Source: Clostridia bacterium (GTDB lineage: Bacteria; Bacillota; Clostridia; Peptostreptococcales; Anaerovoracaceae). Taken from it: a stretch of DNA of 64,000 bases. The stretch is taken from NCBI GenBank assembly GCA_024693105.1, contig JAILLO010000093.1, positions 1 through 64,000 of the forward strand, read 5' to 3'. The position numbers and the translations under genes were made by a program. Each line of letters starts with the position of its first letter. Positions within the stretch are counted from its first letter, which is position 1. The notes under the pieces were generated by a model that had not been told where the DNA came from, made no database searches, and saw only the letters and a program-made list of their open reading frames with translations. Positions 8,050-16,975 of this stretch are shown in pieces.

Positions 8050-9831
8050 TTACTTTTCCTTTTGCTTCTCCCGCAGTTCTTCTTCTTCGCGTGCAAGTCT
8101 TGCCGCTCTGGCCTGCATCAGCCTCTTTGCTGCCGCGTCGCCCGAACCGGTTCCGACTATAGGCGTTCCGGAAACTGTTCTTTCCGCCGATTTCTTGGCA
8201 GCTTCTTCTATGCTCGCCTCGACAAAAGCCTCCTGGTCAAACATAATCTTGTCATCCTTTGCAAAATCAGGGTCGTCTGTAACCATGAAAACTTTTATAG
8301 GCTTGTGCTCCTGAACATCATCTTCATCCCTGAAACGCGATGATGCAAGCGAATCCGCCTTTTCCTGCGCAGCTTTGCGCCGTTCTGCGGCACGTGCTTT
8401 TGCAAGCGCAATCGGATCAAGCGGCTTTTGTTCTTCCGGAGCTTCGTTTTGGATTTCTTTTCCCTGCAAGTTTTCCGCTTCTGCCTGACTGCCCGTTTCC
8501 GGCGCAGCTGCCGCTGAGGAAGTTTCCTGCTCTTTTTCGGAAGGCGCAGCATTGAGCTGCTCCTGCTCCTCCTCCGCCATCTTCATTCTGGTTGCGAGAT
8601 TGTATCCGAACTCGCTGCTGTTTTCAAGCGATTCCTTTCTGAGCGCAAACGGCGATTTCTTTTTGAGCGAATCCTGTTTTTTCAGGCGGTCGGCATAATC
8701 GCTCGCAGTATCGCCGGCTCTTTCCTTTTGGGAATGAGCGTGTTCGGATTTTTCTTCGGCCTCTTTTTCCGCCTTTTCCCTCGCAATTCTTTCCTTTTCT
8801 GCAGCTTCGGCTGCTCTTGCTGCTTCTTCCGCATCGGGATCTCTTCCCTCCTGCAAAGCTCTGTGCCGTTCGAAGGCTGCCGAAAGCATATGGAAAAGAA
8901 CATCGGGAACCGCTTCTTTTTCTATCAGATTTTCTGACTCGTACGGTCTGTTGAAAATACCGAAAAAGCCTCCTTTTTCTCCCGGCTTGCCGAGATAAAC
9001 CGTACTGTAATGCCATTCCTCTTTCAGGAATGCAATAACAGAATGCGTCCCCGACGCAACCGCCGTGCATATATAAGGTGCCGCACCTGTCATCTTTATT
9101 TTCATCGCGGACTTCTGCAGCATCCTTGTCATCTCTTTTGAAAGCTCCTCGTCGAATTCTCCGAGACTGTTTGCAAATATAAAGTCCTTGCCGAGATAAC
9201 CGAATACCCTCATCTTTGCAGGGTCGATTTTTTCGAATAATCCTTCCTCGGTTTTAATAATATATTCTGCCCTTGAGGCCATAACTCCGAGGTCGAATCC
9301 GCGTATTCTTTCGGGACTGATTCCCGCTCCCATGCAGGCCGCACAAAGCATATCGCTGCTTTCGGCAACTATTCCGAAGGTTCCTTCAAAGCCCCAGTCA
9401 TTTGCCGCGCCCGCAAATCTGACAATCTCTTCCCTGTTATATTCAAACATGGTCTGCCTGTCTTCATATTTCCTGATATCGTCCATATCCTCAGCAAGTT
9501 TTGCACAGAACAAAATCATGTCACAGTCAAAAATCCTGTTTTCGTCAACAGCTTCCGTCTGCTGCACTTCCCCGGTATTTTCCTCAAAAGCGGACTGATT
9601 CATTTCAAGCTCATACCGCCTTGCGCGCCTTGAATCATTATCAAAAATACCAATACTTTCAATAACCTCTCCCCCAAGAAGTTTAAGTGAAAACAATACT
9701 GCGCCCCCAAGCTGCCCCAGATTTATGATGTTTACTCTGCGTCTTTCCCTGTCATGAGGTACTTTTTTGTATTTTTTTTCGTCCGGTTCATAGACAAAAT
9801 TTTTTTCTGCAAGCTCTGCAAGATATCTCAT
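8050..9831 (-). CDS. LDH/malate-dehydrogenase-like Rossmann protein with long charged C-terminal tail
   Basis: The 593-residue protein has an N-terminal part of about 280 residues. It contains a nucleotide-binding-like stretch RVNIINLGQLGGAVLFSLKL followed by an acidic strand end (GIFDND), which resembles the lactate/malate dehydrogenase fold. The usual catalytic Arg/His signatures are not obvious, so activity is doubtful. Residues from about 320 onward are rich in Glu, Lys, Ala and Arg, probably coiled coil and disorder. I choose the ATG at 9831, preceded by a GGGGGTG element, over an in-frame start 44 codons upstream. Three tandem 10-base repeats lie just past the stop (8019-8048). The gene stands alone between terminators. 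Function unknown. Confidence 0.65.
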   Translation of the reverse strand: MRYLAELAEKNFVYEPDEKKYKKVPHDRERRRVNIINLGQLGGAVLFSLKLLGGEVIESIGIFDNDSRRARRYELEMNQSAFEENTGEVQQTEAVDENRIFDCDMILFCAKLAEDMDDIRKYEDRQTMFEYNREEIVRFAGAANDWGFEGTFGIVAESSDMLCAACMGAGISPERIRGFDLGVMASRAEYIIKTEEGLFEKIDPAKMRVFGYLGKDFIFANSLGEFDEELSKEMTRMLQKSAMKIKMTGAAPYICTAVASGTHSVIAFLKEEWHYSTVYLGKPGEKGGFFGIFNRPYESENLIEKEAVPDVLFHMLSAAFERHRALQEGRDPDAEEAARAAEAAEKERIAREKAEKEAEEKSEHAHSQKERAGDTASDYADRLKKQDSLKKKSPFALRKESLENSSEFGYNLATRMKMAEEEQEQLNAAPSEKEQETSSAAAAPETGSQAEAENLQGKEIQNEAPEEQKPLDPIALAKARAAERRKAAQEKADSLASSRFRDEDDVQEHKPIKVFMVTDDPDFAKDDKIMFDQEAFVEASIEEAAKKSAERTVSGTPIVGTGSGDAAAKRLMQARAARLAREEEELREKQKEK

Positions 9832-10026
9832 GAAACACACCCCCATTCCACCAAAAGTCTGCTTAAAACAAGTATGCAATATTTTTCCAAGACTTGCAAT
9901 CTTATTTAGCTTATTATCGGCTGTTTTTAGCCAATCTTTAGAATCGCGGTCTGCAGAAAACAAAAACTCCCCGAGGAATTTTTTAAACTCCCGGGAAGTC
10001 TGATTCCGTGAACTCCGCAGGCAGAT

Positions 10027-11211
10027 TTACTCCTGCTGCGACTCGGTTTTTATTTCTTCTTTTTCTTCTCCGCTATTGATGAAATAATCTCCCTGATCGA
10101 AGAACTCGCCCTCCTCGGCCTCATTTAGCGATTCTTTGACAGTGATATTGTAATATTCTTTTTCGTGGAACAAATCTACCTCCGTTCCCCTCTTTGCGCC
10201 AAGAGCGGCAACTTCTTCTCCCGGCTTCAAAATACGCACCGTAGGCCTCAGCACATTGCTTTCGGAGTTTTTTATGACAAGCGCCGTTGTATTGTCGCTG
10301 AGCCGCACCATCATTCCTACAGGATAAGCCGCAACAACCTTCAGAAAAGTTTTCAGAAGCTGCATATCAAAATGCGTATTGGCACAGCCCATCATATATT
10401 CTATAACCTCATTTGCATGCCATGCATTTCTGTAAGAACGGACAGATGTCAGCGCATCAAACACATCCGCAAGTGCGATAATTTTGCCGAAATAAGGAAT
10501 CTTGTCGCCTTTGATTCCCTGCGGATAACCTGTACCGTCCACCTTTTCATGGTGTGAATAAACCGCGCCGACGATTTCACTTGTAATACCGCTCAGGCGA
10601 AGAAGTCTTTTCACTCCGAATTCGGGATGCTTTTTCATAATATCGCGCTCGCTGTCCGAAAGCGGACCGTTCTTCTGTATAATGTCCAGCGGAACATCAA
10701 CCTTGCCTATATCATGCAAAAGTCCCGCAGTCGTGAGAATCGAAACATCGCCTCTTGTGAGGCCGAGCTTAATTCCCGTAAGCATGCTTAAAATGCCCAC
10801 ATACATACTGTGTGAATACGTGTAATTGTCATAATCCTTTATGTCGATAACATTAAGAAGAAACTCATCCTTTGAGAGAACAATATTCATAAGCTTGTCC
10901 GAAACTTCAAAGATATCGTTCACAAGCCTTGAGGACATGTTTCTTTCTTCCAGAAAACCGTTGTAAACGCCCTTAAGATCCTCTGCAATCTCTTCTTTTT
11001 CTTCTGTCGAAATAATTTCCTTAACTTCAACACCCTCCGCAATATCAGCCTCTATATAAGCGCCGATTATACGGAATTCCCGAAGTCTCCGGAGCATTTT
11101 TTCGGTAAGAACCTGACCGGTGTTCACAAGCGGTTCCTTGGAGGTTGCAAATCTGATCGGTCTTGCAAGAGTCATCCCGGCTTTCAAACGTTTTAAAGGA
11201 ACATATAGCAT
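10027..11211 (-). CDS. HD-GYP domain protein (probable cyclic-di-GMP phosphodiesterase)
   Basis: HD-GYP enzymes hydrolyse cyclic-di-GMP. The 394-residue protein has an N-terminal region of about 110 residues without a clear known domain. The HD-GYP domain follows: LLHDIGKVDVP near residue 165, YSHHEKVDGTGYP near 215-226, and a conserved ALADVFDALTSVRSYR segment. Residues after about 300 form a small beta-rich tail ending in an acidic stretch. All metal-binding and GYP signature residues I can check are present, so activity is likely. It lies 40 bases after addA in the same direction and could share its transcript. No diguanylate cyclase is in the window. Confidence 0.88.
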   Translation of the reverse strand: MLYVPLKRLKAGMTLARPIRFATSKEPLVNTGQVLTEKMLRRLREFRIIGAYIEADIAEGVEVKEIISTEEKEEIAEDLKGVYNGFLEERNMSSRLVNDIFEVSDKLMNIVLSKDEFLLNVIDIKDYDNYTYSHSMYVGILSMLTGIKLGLTRGDVSILTTAGLLHDIGKVDVPLDIIQKNGPLSDSERDIMKKHPEFGVKRLLRLSGITSEIVGAVYSHHEKVDGTGYPQGIKGDKIPYFGKIIALADVFDALTSVRSYRNAWHANEVIEYMMGCANTHFDMQLLKTFLKVVAAYPVGMMVRLSDNTTALVIKNSESNVLRPTVRILKPGEEVAALGAKRGTEVDLFHEKEYYNITVKESLNEAEEGEFFDQGDYFINSGEEKEEIKTESQQE

Positions 11212-11251
11212 TTCAAATACCCCTATAATTACGATAATTAATCTTAACTGT

Positions 11252-14200
11252 CTACAATACCCTTATTTCTTTATCTATGGCAAAAAGATAAAGATATGCT
11301 TCTTTTACTTTTTTCCCGTATATCCCCTCAAGTGCTTCTTTGTAGAGGGTAAGCTGACCTCTGTAAGTATCGGAAAGTCTGTCGATTTCTTCCTGAGAAT
11401 CATCTTTCATGTAATTTGTCTTGTAATCAACAATAACATAATTATCGTTCTCTGTAAAACATGCGTCGATAACACCCTGCACAAGGGCTTCGTGGCCCTG
11501 CACATCGCTTATCATCGTGAAAGGAAGCTCACGCCGCAAATTCGGTGAAGCTGCCATTCTTTTTCCGATACCGGATTTCACAAGACGCGCAAGTCCCCGA
11601 ACAGAAACCGCCTCAGCTTCTGCCGGAAGAAGTATTTCATCCACGACAAGCCTTTCTATGTATTTTTCTATCTCCGCGCAAAGGACTCCGTCTCCCTTTT
11701 CCGCCGCTTTTGAAAGTCCGGCAAAATCCAGTTTCTCGGCAACCGCATGAACCACAGTACCGCGCTCATTTGCCGCAAGCCCCTTCTTCTCAAGCGCAAA
11801 CCCCGGAATCTTCAGTTTAACGCTGCGGTTTTCGTGTTGTCCTGATATATCAAGTTCATCTTCGTCTTTTCTCCTCAGAGGACCATCCTCGTCAGAGTCG
11901 GCGCCGCTTCTTCGAAGCACAGCCTTTCCGGCTTCATTCAGCTCCGTAACGGTATACTTTGATTTGAGGATTTTTGCTTCCCCGCTGACATAACGATAAT
12001 CAAGTTTTCTGTCTGTCTCCTGTATAATCTCGTCGGAAGGAAGCTCAAATTTACCCTCAAGCACCGTCTGAAGAGCCGTCGGCTTAACAGTATTCTTTTC
12101 CTGTTCGGATTCTGAATCTTCCGGTGTTTTGAGAGCCGGTTCCCCTCCGTTTTCAAAAGAATAAACGCCGTCTTCCCGAAGAATCGGAATCAGCATGTCG
12201 CAAAAGCTTTTGGCGGAAAGAGGGTTTGCCTCAAGTTCATTTCTGCGCTGTTCAAGCTTTGACAAATCGTCAATGCCGCCAAGCAGCACAAGGTAATCCA
12301 TGGCACGCGTCATTGCCACATAAAGAACTCTGATTTCCTCTTCGCGTTCTCCCCTTTTCTGATGCCTGTTGATGACATTCTGAAGAAGAGTAGTTTTTTT
12401 CCTGCATTTTTCGCGGTCGCTCCTGTACAAAGCAAGACCGAAATCCTTGTCTATGCAAAGGCCCTTCTTGTTTTTCGAGCCCGCAAACTGCCTGCCGAGT
12501 CCGGCAACGATTGTCATCGGAAACTCCAGACCCTTGCTCTTGTGGATGGTCATAATTCTCACGCAGTCACTCTCCTGCTGTGAAAGGCTGACCTGGCGGG
12601 CAATCGCGCCATGCCTGCGGACCTGATCGATATACTGCACAAAGCTGTAAATACCGTTCATATGGTTCGACAAAAATGCGACCGCATGATCCGTGAGAAC
12701 TCTGAGATTTGCCTGCCTGTGAACACCTGCCGGAAGCGTTCCGACGTAATTATAATAACCGGTATCCCACATCAGCTGCCATATAAATTCGTCAAGCGGC
12801 ATATCAAGCGAACGCCTGCGCCATAATTCCAGTGATTCAAGAGCGTCGCTTATTTTCTTTCTGAGCGCCGGATCCGCATTCTCATCGGCCGCATAATCAC
12901 AAAGGGCATCAAAATACGATCCCTTCCTGCAGTGTATGCGCACCTCTGCAAGCTGCGAGGCGTCAAAGCCGAAAATTACGGAATAAAGCGTTCCTATAAG
13001 AGGAATATCCTGTCTGCGGTTGTCAATAACACGCAGAAGATTGATAAATATTTCTATCTCAAGTGTATCGTAATATCCGTCACTGTCATCAATATGAACC
13101 GGTATGCCTCTGTCCATAAGTATCTTCTGGAACTTCGATGCCGAAGCCTTTGTGCTTCGCATAAGTATCGCAATGTCACCGTATGAAAAGCTTCTGCAGG
13201 CCGGATAAAGATGCTTTTCTCCGTCGCTGCCTTCGGTTTCCTCATATCTGACATACTGCTTCTTTTCAACTGCCTTCTGTATAATATCGGCGGCCGCAAG
13301 AGCCTCCCTTTCCGCTTTTTCAAGCTCTTCGATAAGCTCTGCCTCTTCGGAGGAATGTGCCGAAGAAGATTCGTCTGCTTCAGCCGCCTCTACGCCCTGA
13401 CTCGAATCATCCGAGGCGTCGCCTTCCGCTTCTTTCTTCTTTTTGCCTGTCTCAACAAGATAAAATTCCGATTTGTTGAGAAGCTCTTCCGGATAAACAG
13501 CCCCAAGATGAAGCTCCGCATTTTCATCATATGCGCTGCCCATCAGATTCCTGAAAACCGTATTGATCGTATCGACGACAGTCTTTGTACTTCTGAAATT
13601 CGTGTTCATGTCGATGTTTTCGCTCAGAGCGTCGTTGCTTCCTTTGTAATCACTGTAACGCTGCATGAAAAGCTCAGGCTCCGCAAGACGGAACTTGTAG
13701 ATACTCTGCTTGACATCACCGACCATAAAGAGATTGTTTTCTCTTTTAATGCAGTCAAGAAGCGCTTCCTGCACCCTGTTGCTGTCCTGATATTCATCGA
13801 CAAAGATATATTCGAATTTTTCTCTGTATTCGTCTGCAGCCTCACTATGTGAAAGAATCTTCAGCGCCATATGCTCGATATCCGAAAAATCTATGAGATT
13901 GCCTGCGGTCTTTTCCTGCCCGTAAAGCTCGGTAAACCTTCTGACCATCTCTACAAGAATATTTCTGAAAGGCATTGTTTTCACGATATCATCCGCATGC
14001 CCGGAAATTGTTTCGGAGAAAAACTCAGCGTGAAGGCTTTTGATTTCTCCTTTCGCCGTTCTTCTGAGCTTTGATATCAGTTCCTTCACCGGCTCATAAT
14101 CTTCTTTTTCGGTTTTTTTAAGCAAATATTTGACATTCGGGATTTCCGCAAGCACAGCCGACATCCTGTCAAACTGCATATCAGGCAGTTCTTCGAGTAC

Positions 14201-15004
14201 ACTCTGTGCCCAGTCTCTTTCCTGCGCGCATTTTGGCAGCAGACTTTCTGCCCCGACCTGTTCGATCATTTCGCTGACCTTGTCTGCACAGCTTATAAAA
14301 TTTTCGAGTACAATCTCCGCTTCATTGCGTATAAAAGATAGCACCGGACCGTTTTTAATAATATCCTCTACAGGTCCCAAATTGCCGGACGCAACAGCCG
14401 CATCGACAGCGGCAGCCCTTTCGTCTCCGAATTTCTCAAGCCATTTTTCGCCGTCGGGAACACTGCTCAGAGTTTCAAAAACCTGAAGTATCATCTCCCT
14501 GATTTTGTTTTCGTTCTTTGAAGATGCGTAAGATTTCAGAAACTCAATAAATTCCGGAGAAGATTCATCGAAATACTCTTCAAAAAGCGTATCCATTGCC
14601 GACGCCTTGAGAAGCACCGCCTCAGCCTCATCACAGATTCTGAAATTCGGATCGGCGTCAATAATATAAAAATATCTTCGTATAACTTCCAGACAAAATG
14701 CATGGAAGGTGCTTATATTTGCGTGATTGAGAAGTGAAAGCTGTTTCTTCATCAGTGCCGCATCCGACGGATTTTCCAGAATGTGCCTGTTAATTGCGTT
14801 AAGAAGCTTACGCTTCATATCTTTTGAAGCCGCATTTGTAAAGGTAACAATCAGGAACCTGTCCACCGATGCATTTTCCTGAAGGATCAGCCTTTTGATT
14901 CTCTCTACAAGCACTGCCGTCTTTCCCGAGCCTGCTGCCGCAGAAACAAGCAGATTTTTGTTTCGTTTTGTAATTGCTTCACTTTGTTTTTCAGTCCATT
15001 TCAT
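11252..15004 (-). CDS. addA: ATP-dependent helicase/nuclease subunit A
   Basis: AddA is the UvrD-type helicase and nuclease subunit of the AddAB complex that processes double-strand breaks for recombination. The 1250-residue length is normal. Seen are Walker A AAAGSGKT at residues 22-29, the helicase motif YIFVDEYQDSN, an IMTIHKSKGLEFP motif V/VI region, and the C-terminal RecB-like nuclease with GVIDA and VIVDYKTN. The start ATG has AAGGGG 8 bases upstream and follows the flippase stop by only 13 bases. addB normally sits directly upstream of addA, but here a flippase gene takes that place. Two acidic low-complexity stretches lie in the middle and C-terminal parts. Confidence 0.95.
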   Translation of the reverse strand: MKWTEKQSEAITKRNKNLLVSAAAGSGKTAVLVERIKRLILQENASVDRFLIVTFTNAASKDMKRKLLNAINRHILENPSDAALMKKQLSLLNHANISTFHAFCLEVIRRYFYIIDADPNFRICDEAEAVLLKASAMDTLFEEYFDESSPEFIEFLKSYASSKNENKIREMILQVFETLSSVPDGEKWLEKFGDERAAAVDAAVASGNLGPVEDIIKNGPVLSFIRNEAEIVLENFISCADKVSEMIEQVGAESLLPKCAQERDWAQSVLEELPDMQFDRMSAVLAEIPNVKYLLKKTEKEDYEPVKELISKLRRTAKGEIKSLHAEFFSETISGHADDIVKTMPFRNILVEMVRRFTELYGQEKTAGNLIDFSDIEHMALKILSHSEAADEYREKFEYIFVDEYQDSNRVQEALLDCIKRENNLFMVGDVKQSIYKFRLAEPELFMQRYSDYKGSNDALSENIDMNTNFRSTKTVVDTINTVFRNLMGSAYDENAELHLGAVYPEELLNKSEFYLVETGKKKKEAEGDASDDSSQGVEAAEADESSSAHSSEEAELIEELEKAEREALAAADIIQKAVEKKQYVRYEETEGSDGEKHLYPACRSFSYGDIAILMRSTKASASKFQKILMDRGIPVHIDDSDGYYDTLEIEIFINLLRVIDNRRQDIPLIGTLYSVIFGFDASQLAEVRIHCRKGSYFDALCDYAADENADPALRKKISDALESLELWRRRSLDMPLDEFIWQLMWDTGYYNYVGTLPAGVHRQANLRVLTDHAVAFLSNHMNGIYSFVQYIDQVRRHGAIARQVSLSQQESDCVRIMTIHKSKGLEFPMTIVAGLGRQFAGSKNKKGLCIDKDFGLALYRSDREKCRKKTTLLQNVINRHQKRGEREEEIRVLYVAMTRAMDYLVLLGGIDDLSKLEQRRNELEANPLSAKSFCDMLIPILREDGVYSFENGGEPALKTPEDSESEQEKNTVKPTALQTVLEGKFELPSDEIIQETDRKLDYRYVSGEAKILKSKYTVTELNEAGKAVLRRSGADSDEDGPLRRKDEDELDISGQHENRSVKLKIPGFALEKKGLAANERGTVVHAVAEKLDFAGLSKAAEKGDGVLCAEIEKYIERLVVDEILLPAEAEAVSVRGLARLVKSGIGKRMAASPNLRRELPFTMISDVQGHEALVQGVIDACFTENDNYVIVDYKTNYMKDDSQEEIDRLSDTYRGQLTLYKEALEGIYGKKVKEAYLYLFAIDKEIRVL

Positions 15005-15016
15005 AAATCAAACCCC

Positions 15017-16660
15017 TTATATAAGCTTCAGTTTCTTCAAAAGTACCGCCAGCTTTTTCCCCTTTGGAAGTGCTTCAATCTCATGAGGCTCTATAGCATG
15101 CAGCTTCAGAAGTGTAATCCCGTATATGCATGCACCTGTACCGATTGACAAAACAGTCGAAATACTGTTGCCGCAAACCGCCGAAAGAAGCCTGTAGACA
15201 ATTACAACCACCGCATACATAAGTGCGCCGCAGGCAACCGGCTTTACAACAGAAAGCTTAATATCGTATCTGACGCCGGTAATTTTCTTTACCGCGATCA
15301 TATTGAAAAGACCTATCGTAACAAACCCAAGAACGCTTGCCCATGCCGCGCCGTTGATATTCAGTGCCGGTATAGCCGTCAGTATGTAATTTCCGGCGCA
15401 TTTCACGGCGAATCCCGCAATAAGGCCGTAAACGGCGGTTCCCGGTCTTCCGACACCCTGCAGAACGCCTGCCATTGTCTGCGCTATGCAAAGGAAAATA
15501 ATACCTGCCGAAACTATGAAAAGGCACTGTGCGCTGCTTACCGCACTTTCTTCCTCAAGAGGATAAAGAAGCCGCATTACAGGTTCTGCAAGCGACATAA
15601 GCCCAAACGAACACGGAACGCCGATAATCATCGAGGTTCTCATGCCGAGCCTGATATTCGTACCGAGAAAAGCATTGTCGCCTGTTGATTTTGCCGCCGC
15701 AATTGCAGGAACCATTGCAAGTGCCATCGAAAGCGCAAGCGCCATCGGTATATTGACTACAGGAAGAGCCATTCCCGTAAGCTGCCCGTAAAGCGCATTT
15801 GCCTGCTGCTCGCTGAAGCCTATATCACGCAGTCTCCTCATTACAAAGAGCAGATCCGCGAGGTTCATAATCGGCATGATTGAAACGCCTATTGTAATCG
15901 GAATGCCTATATATGCCAGTGTTTTGATAATATCCGAAGCCTTTTCCTTCTCAAAAGGAATAGCGTTTTCCACGGTATTTTCAGCTGCGCCTGCCCGGGA
16001 ATTTTCTTCTTCCATCTGCGCAAACAGCTGCTTCTTCCTGCGTGCATAGATAATAAATAGGACAATAAGTCCGACAACAGGTCCGATGCTTGTTCCCGCC
16101 GTTGCGCCCGCAGCCGCGGCCTCAAGCCCGTTCTTCAGAAGCACCACCGAAAGAGTAAGACCGACGGCCACTCTTACAGCCTGCTCAGCAAGCTGTGAAA
16201 CCGCAGTCGGCCCCATATCCTGCATGCCTTGGAAATAACCTCTGTACACAGCCATAAGAGGAACGATCAGAAGTGCCGGGGCTATTGCTCTCATGGCATA
16301 ATATGCTCCGGGATTCGAAACCGCCTCAACAATCATGCCCGCGCCGAAAAATACCGCCGCAAAAGCAACTATGCCGAGTGCAAACATAAGTATAAACGAA
16401 CATCTGAAAACCCTGTATGCCTCACTGTATCTGCCAAGTGCTATTCTCTCCGAAGTCATCTTCGAAATGGCGGCAGGTGCCCCGTTTGTCGAAAATACCA
16501 ACAGAAATACGTAAATAGGATATGCCGTCTGGTAATATCCCATACCGTCATCGCCTATAATATTGCCAAGGGGAATTCTGAAAACCGCCCCCATTATCTG
16601 TACAAGAAGTCCTGCAATGCCAAGTATCGCAGCACCCTTCAAAAATGTTTTTTTCTCCAT
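15017..16660 (-). CDS. MOP-superfamily polysaccharide/lipid II flippase (SpoVB/YtgP-like)
   Basis: Proteins of this family move undecaprenyl-linked wall precursors or polysaccharide units across the cytoplasmic membrane. The 547-residue protein is hydrophobic throughout, with about 14 membrane segments. It begins KKTFLKGAAILGIAGLLVQ followed by GAVFRIPLGNIIGDDGMGYY, the usual SpoVB/YtgP start. A charged cytoplasmic loop (about 215-250) splits the two halves, as in the family. Whether it serves sporulation, lipid II transport or an exopolysaccharide cannot be decided from sequence alone. It is immediately upstream of addA, with 12 bases between them, so the two are probably co-transcribed. Confidence 0.88.
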   Translation of the reverse strand: MEKKTFLKGAAILGIAGLLVQIMGAVFRIPLGNIIGDDGMGYYQTAYPIYVFLLVFSTNGAPAAISKMTSERIALGRYSEAYRVFRCSFILMFALGIVAFAAVFFGAGMIVEAVSNPGAYYAMRAIAPALLIVPLMAVYRGYFQGMQDMGPTAVSQLAEQAVRVAVGLTLSVVLLKNGLEAAAAGATAGTSIGPVVGLIVLFIIYARRKKQLFAQMEEENSRAGAAENTVENAIPFEKEKASDIIKTLAYIGIPITIGVSIMPIMNLADLLFVMRRLRDIGFSEQQANALYGQLTGMALPVVNIPMALALSMALAMVPAIAAAKSTGDNAFLGTNIRLGMRTSMIIGVPCSFGLMSLAEPVMRLLYPLEEESAVSSAQCLFIVSAGIIFLCIAQTMAGVLQGVGRPGTAVYGLIAGFAVKCAGNYILTAIPALNINGAAWASVLGFVTIGLFNMIAVKKITGVRYDIKLSVVKPVACGALMYAVVVIVYRLLSAVCGNSISTVLSIGTGACIYGITLLKLHAIEPHEIEALPKGKKLAVLLKKLKLI

Positions 16661-16831
16661 TGTCTTTTGTGCCTTCTTCCCTAAAAACGTCGGATTTCGC
16701 CGCAGCGCGGCCGCTTAAAACATCAACCTGCCACGCATGGCAAATCCGGCAAGCTGAATTTACGGAATATATTATATCAAAAAAAGGAAATGCGGTATAT
16801 AATTTGATTGAAGATATCTCGCTTTTTTTCA

Positions 16832-16897
16832 TTGAAGGCTGTCTGCTTTTTTGATAAAATACAAAAAGTTTGACAGCATACAAAAGATTTATAAAAT
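16832..16897 (+). promoter_or_regulatory. tandem predicted promoters of gpmI
   Basis: Two sigma-A-like promoters lie in series. The first is TTGAAG (16832-16837), 17 bases, TAAAAT (16855-16860). The second is TTGACA (16870-16875), 16 bases, TAAAAT (16892-16897). Both point at gpmI, whose ATG is at 16976. Confidence 0.65.
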
Positions 16898-16975
16898 ACA
16901 AAACACTTCGGCAAAAATCCGTGTGCGAAGAACACCCGGTAAGCTTTGTCGAAAATATGAATACGGAGAACAAAA

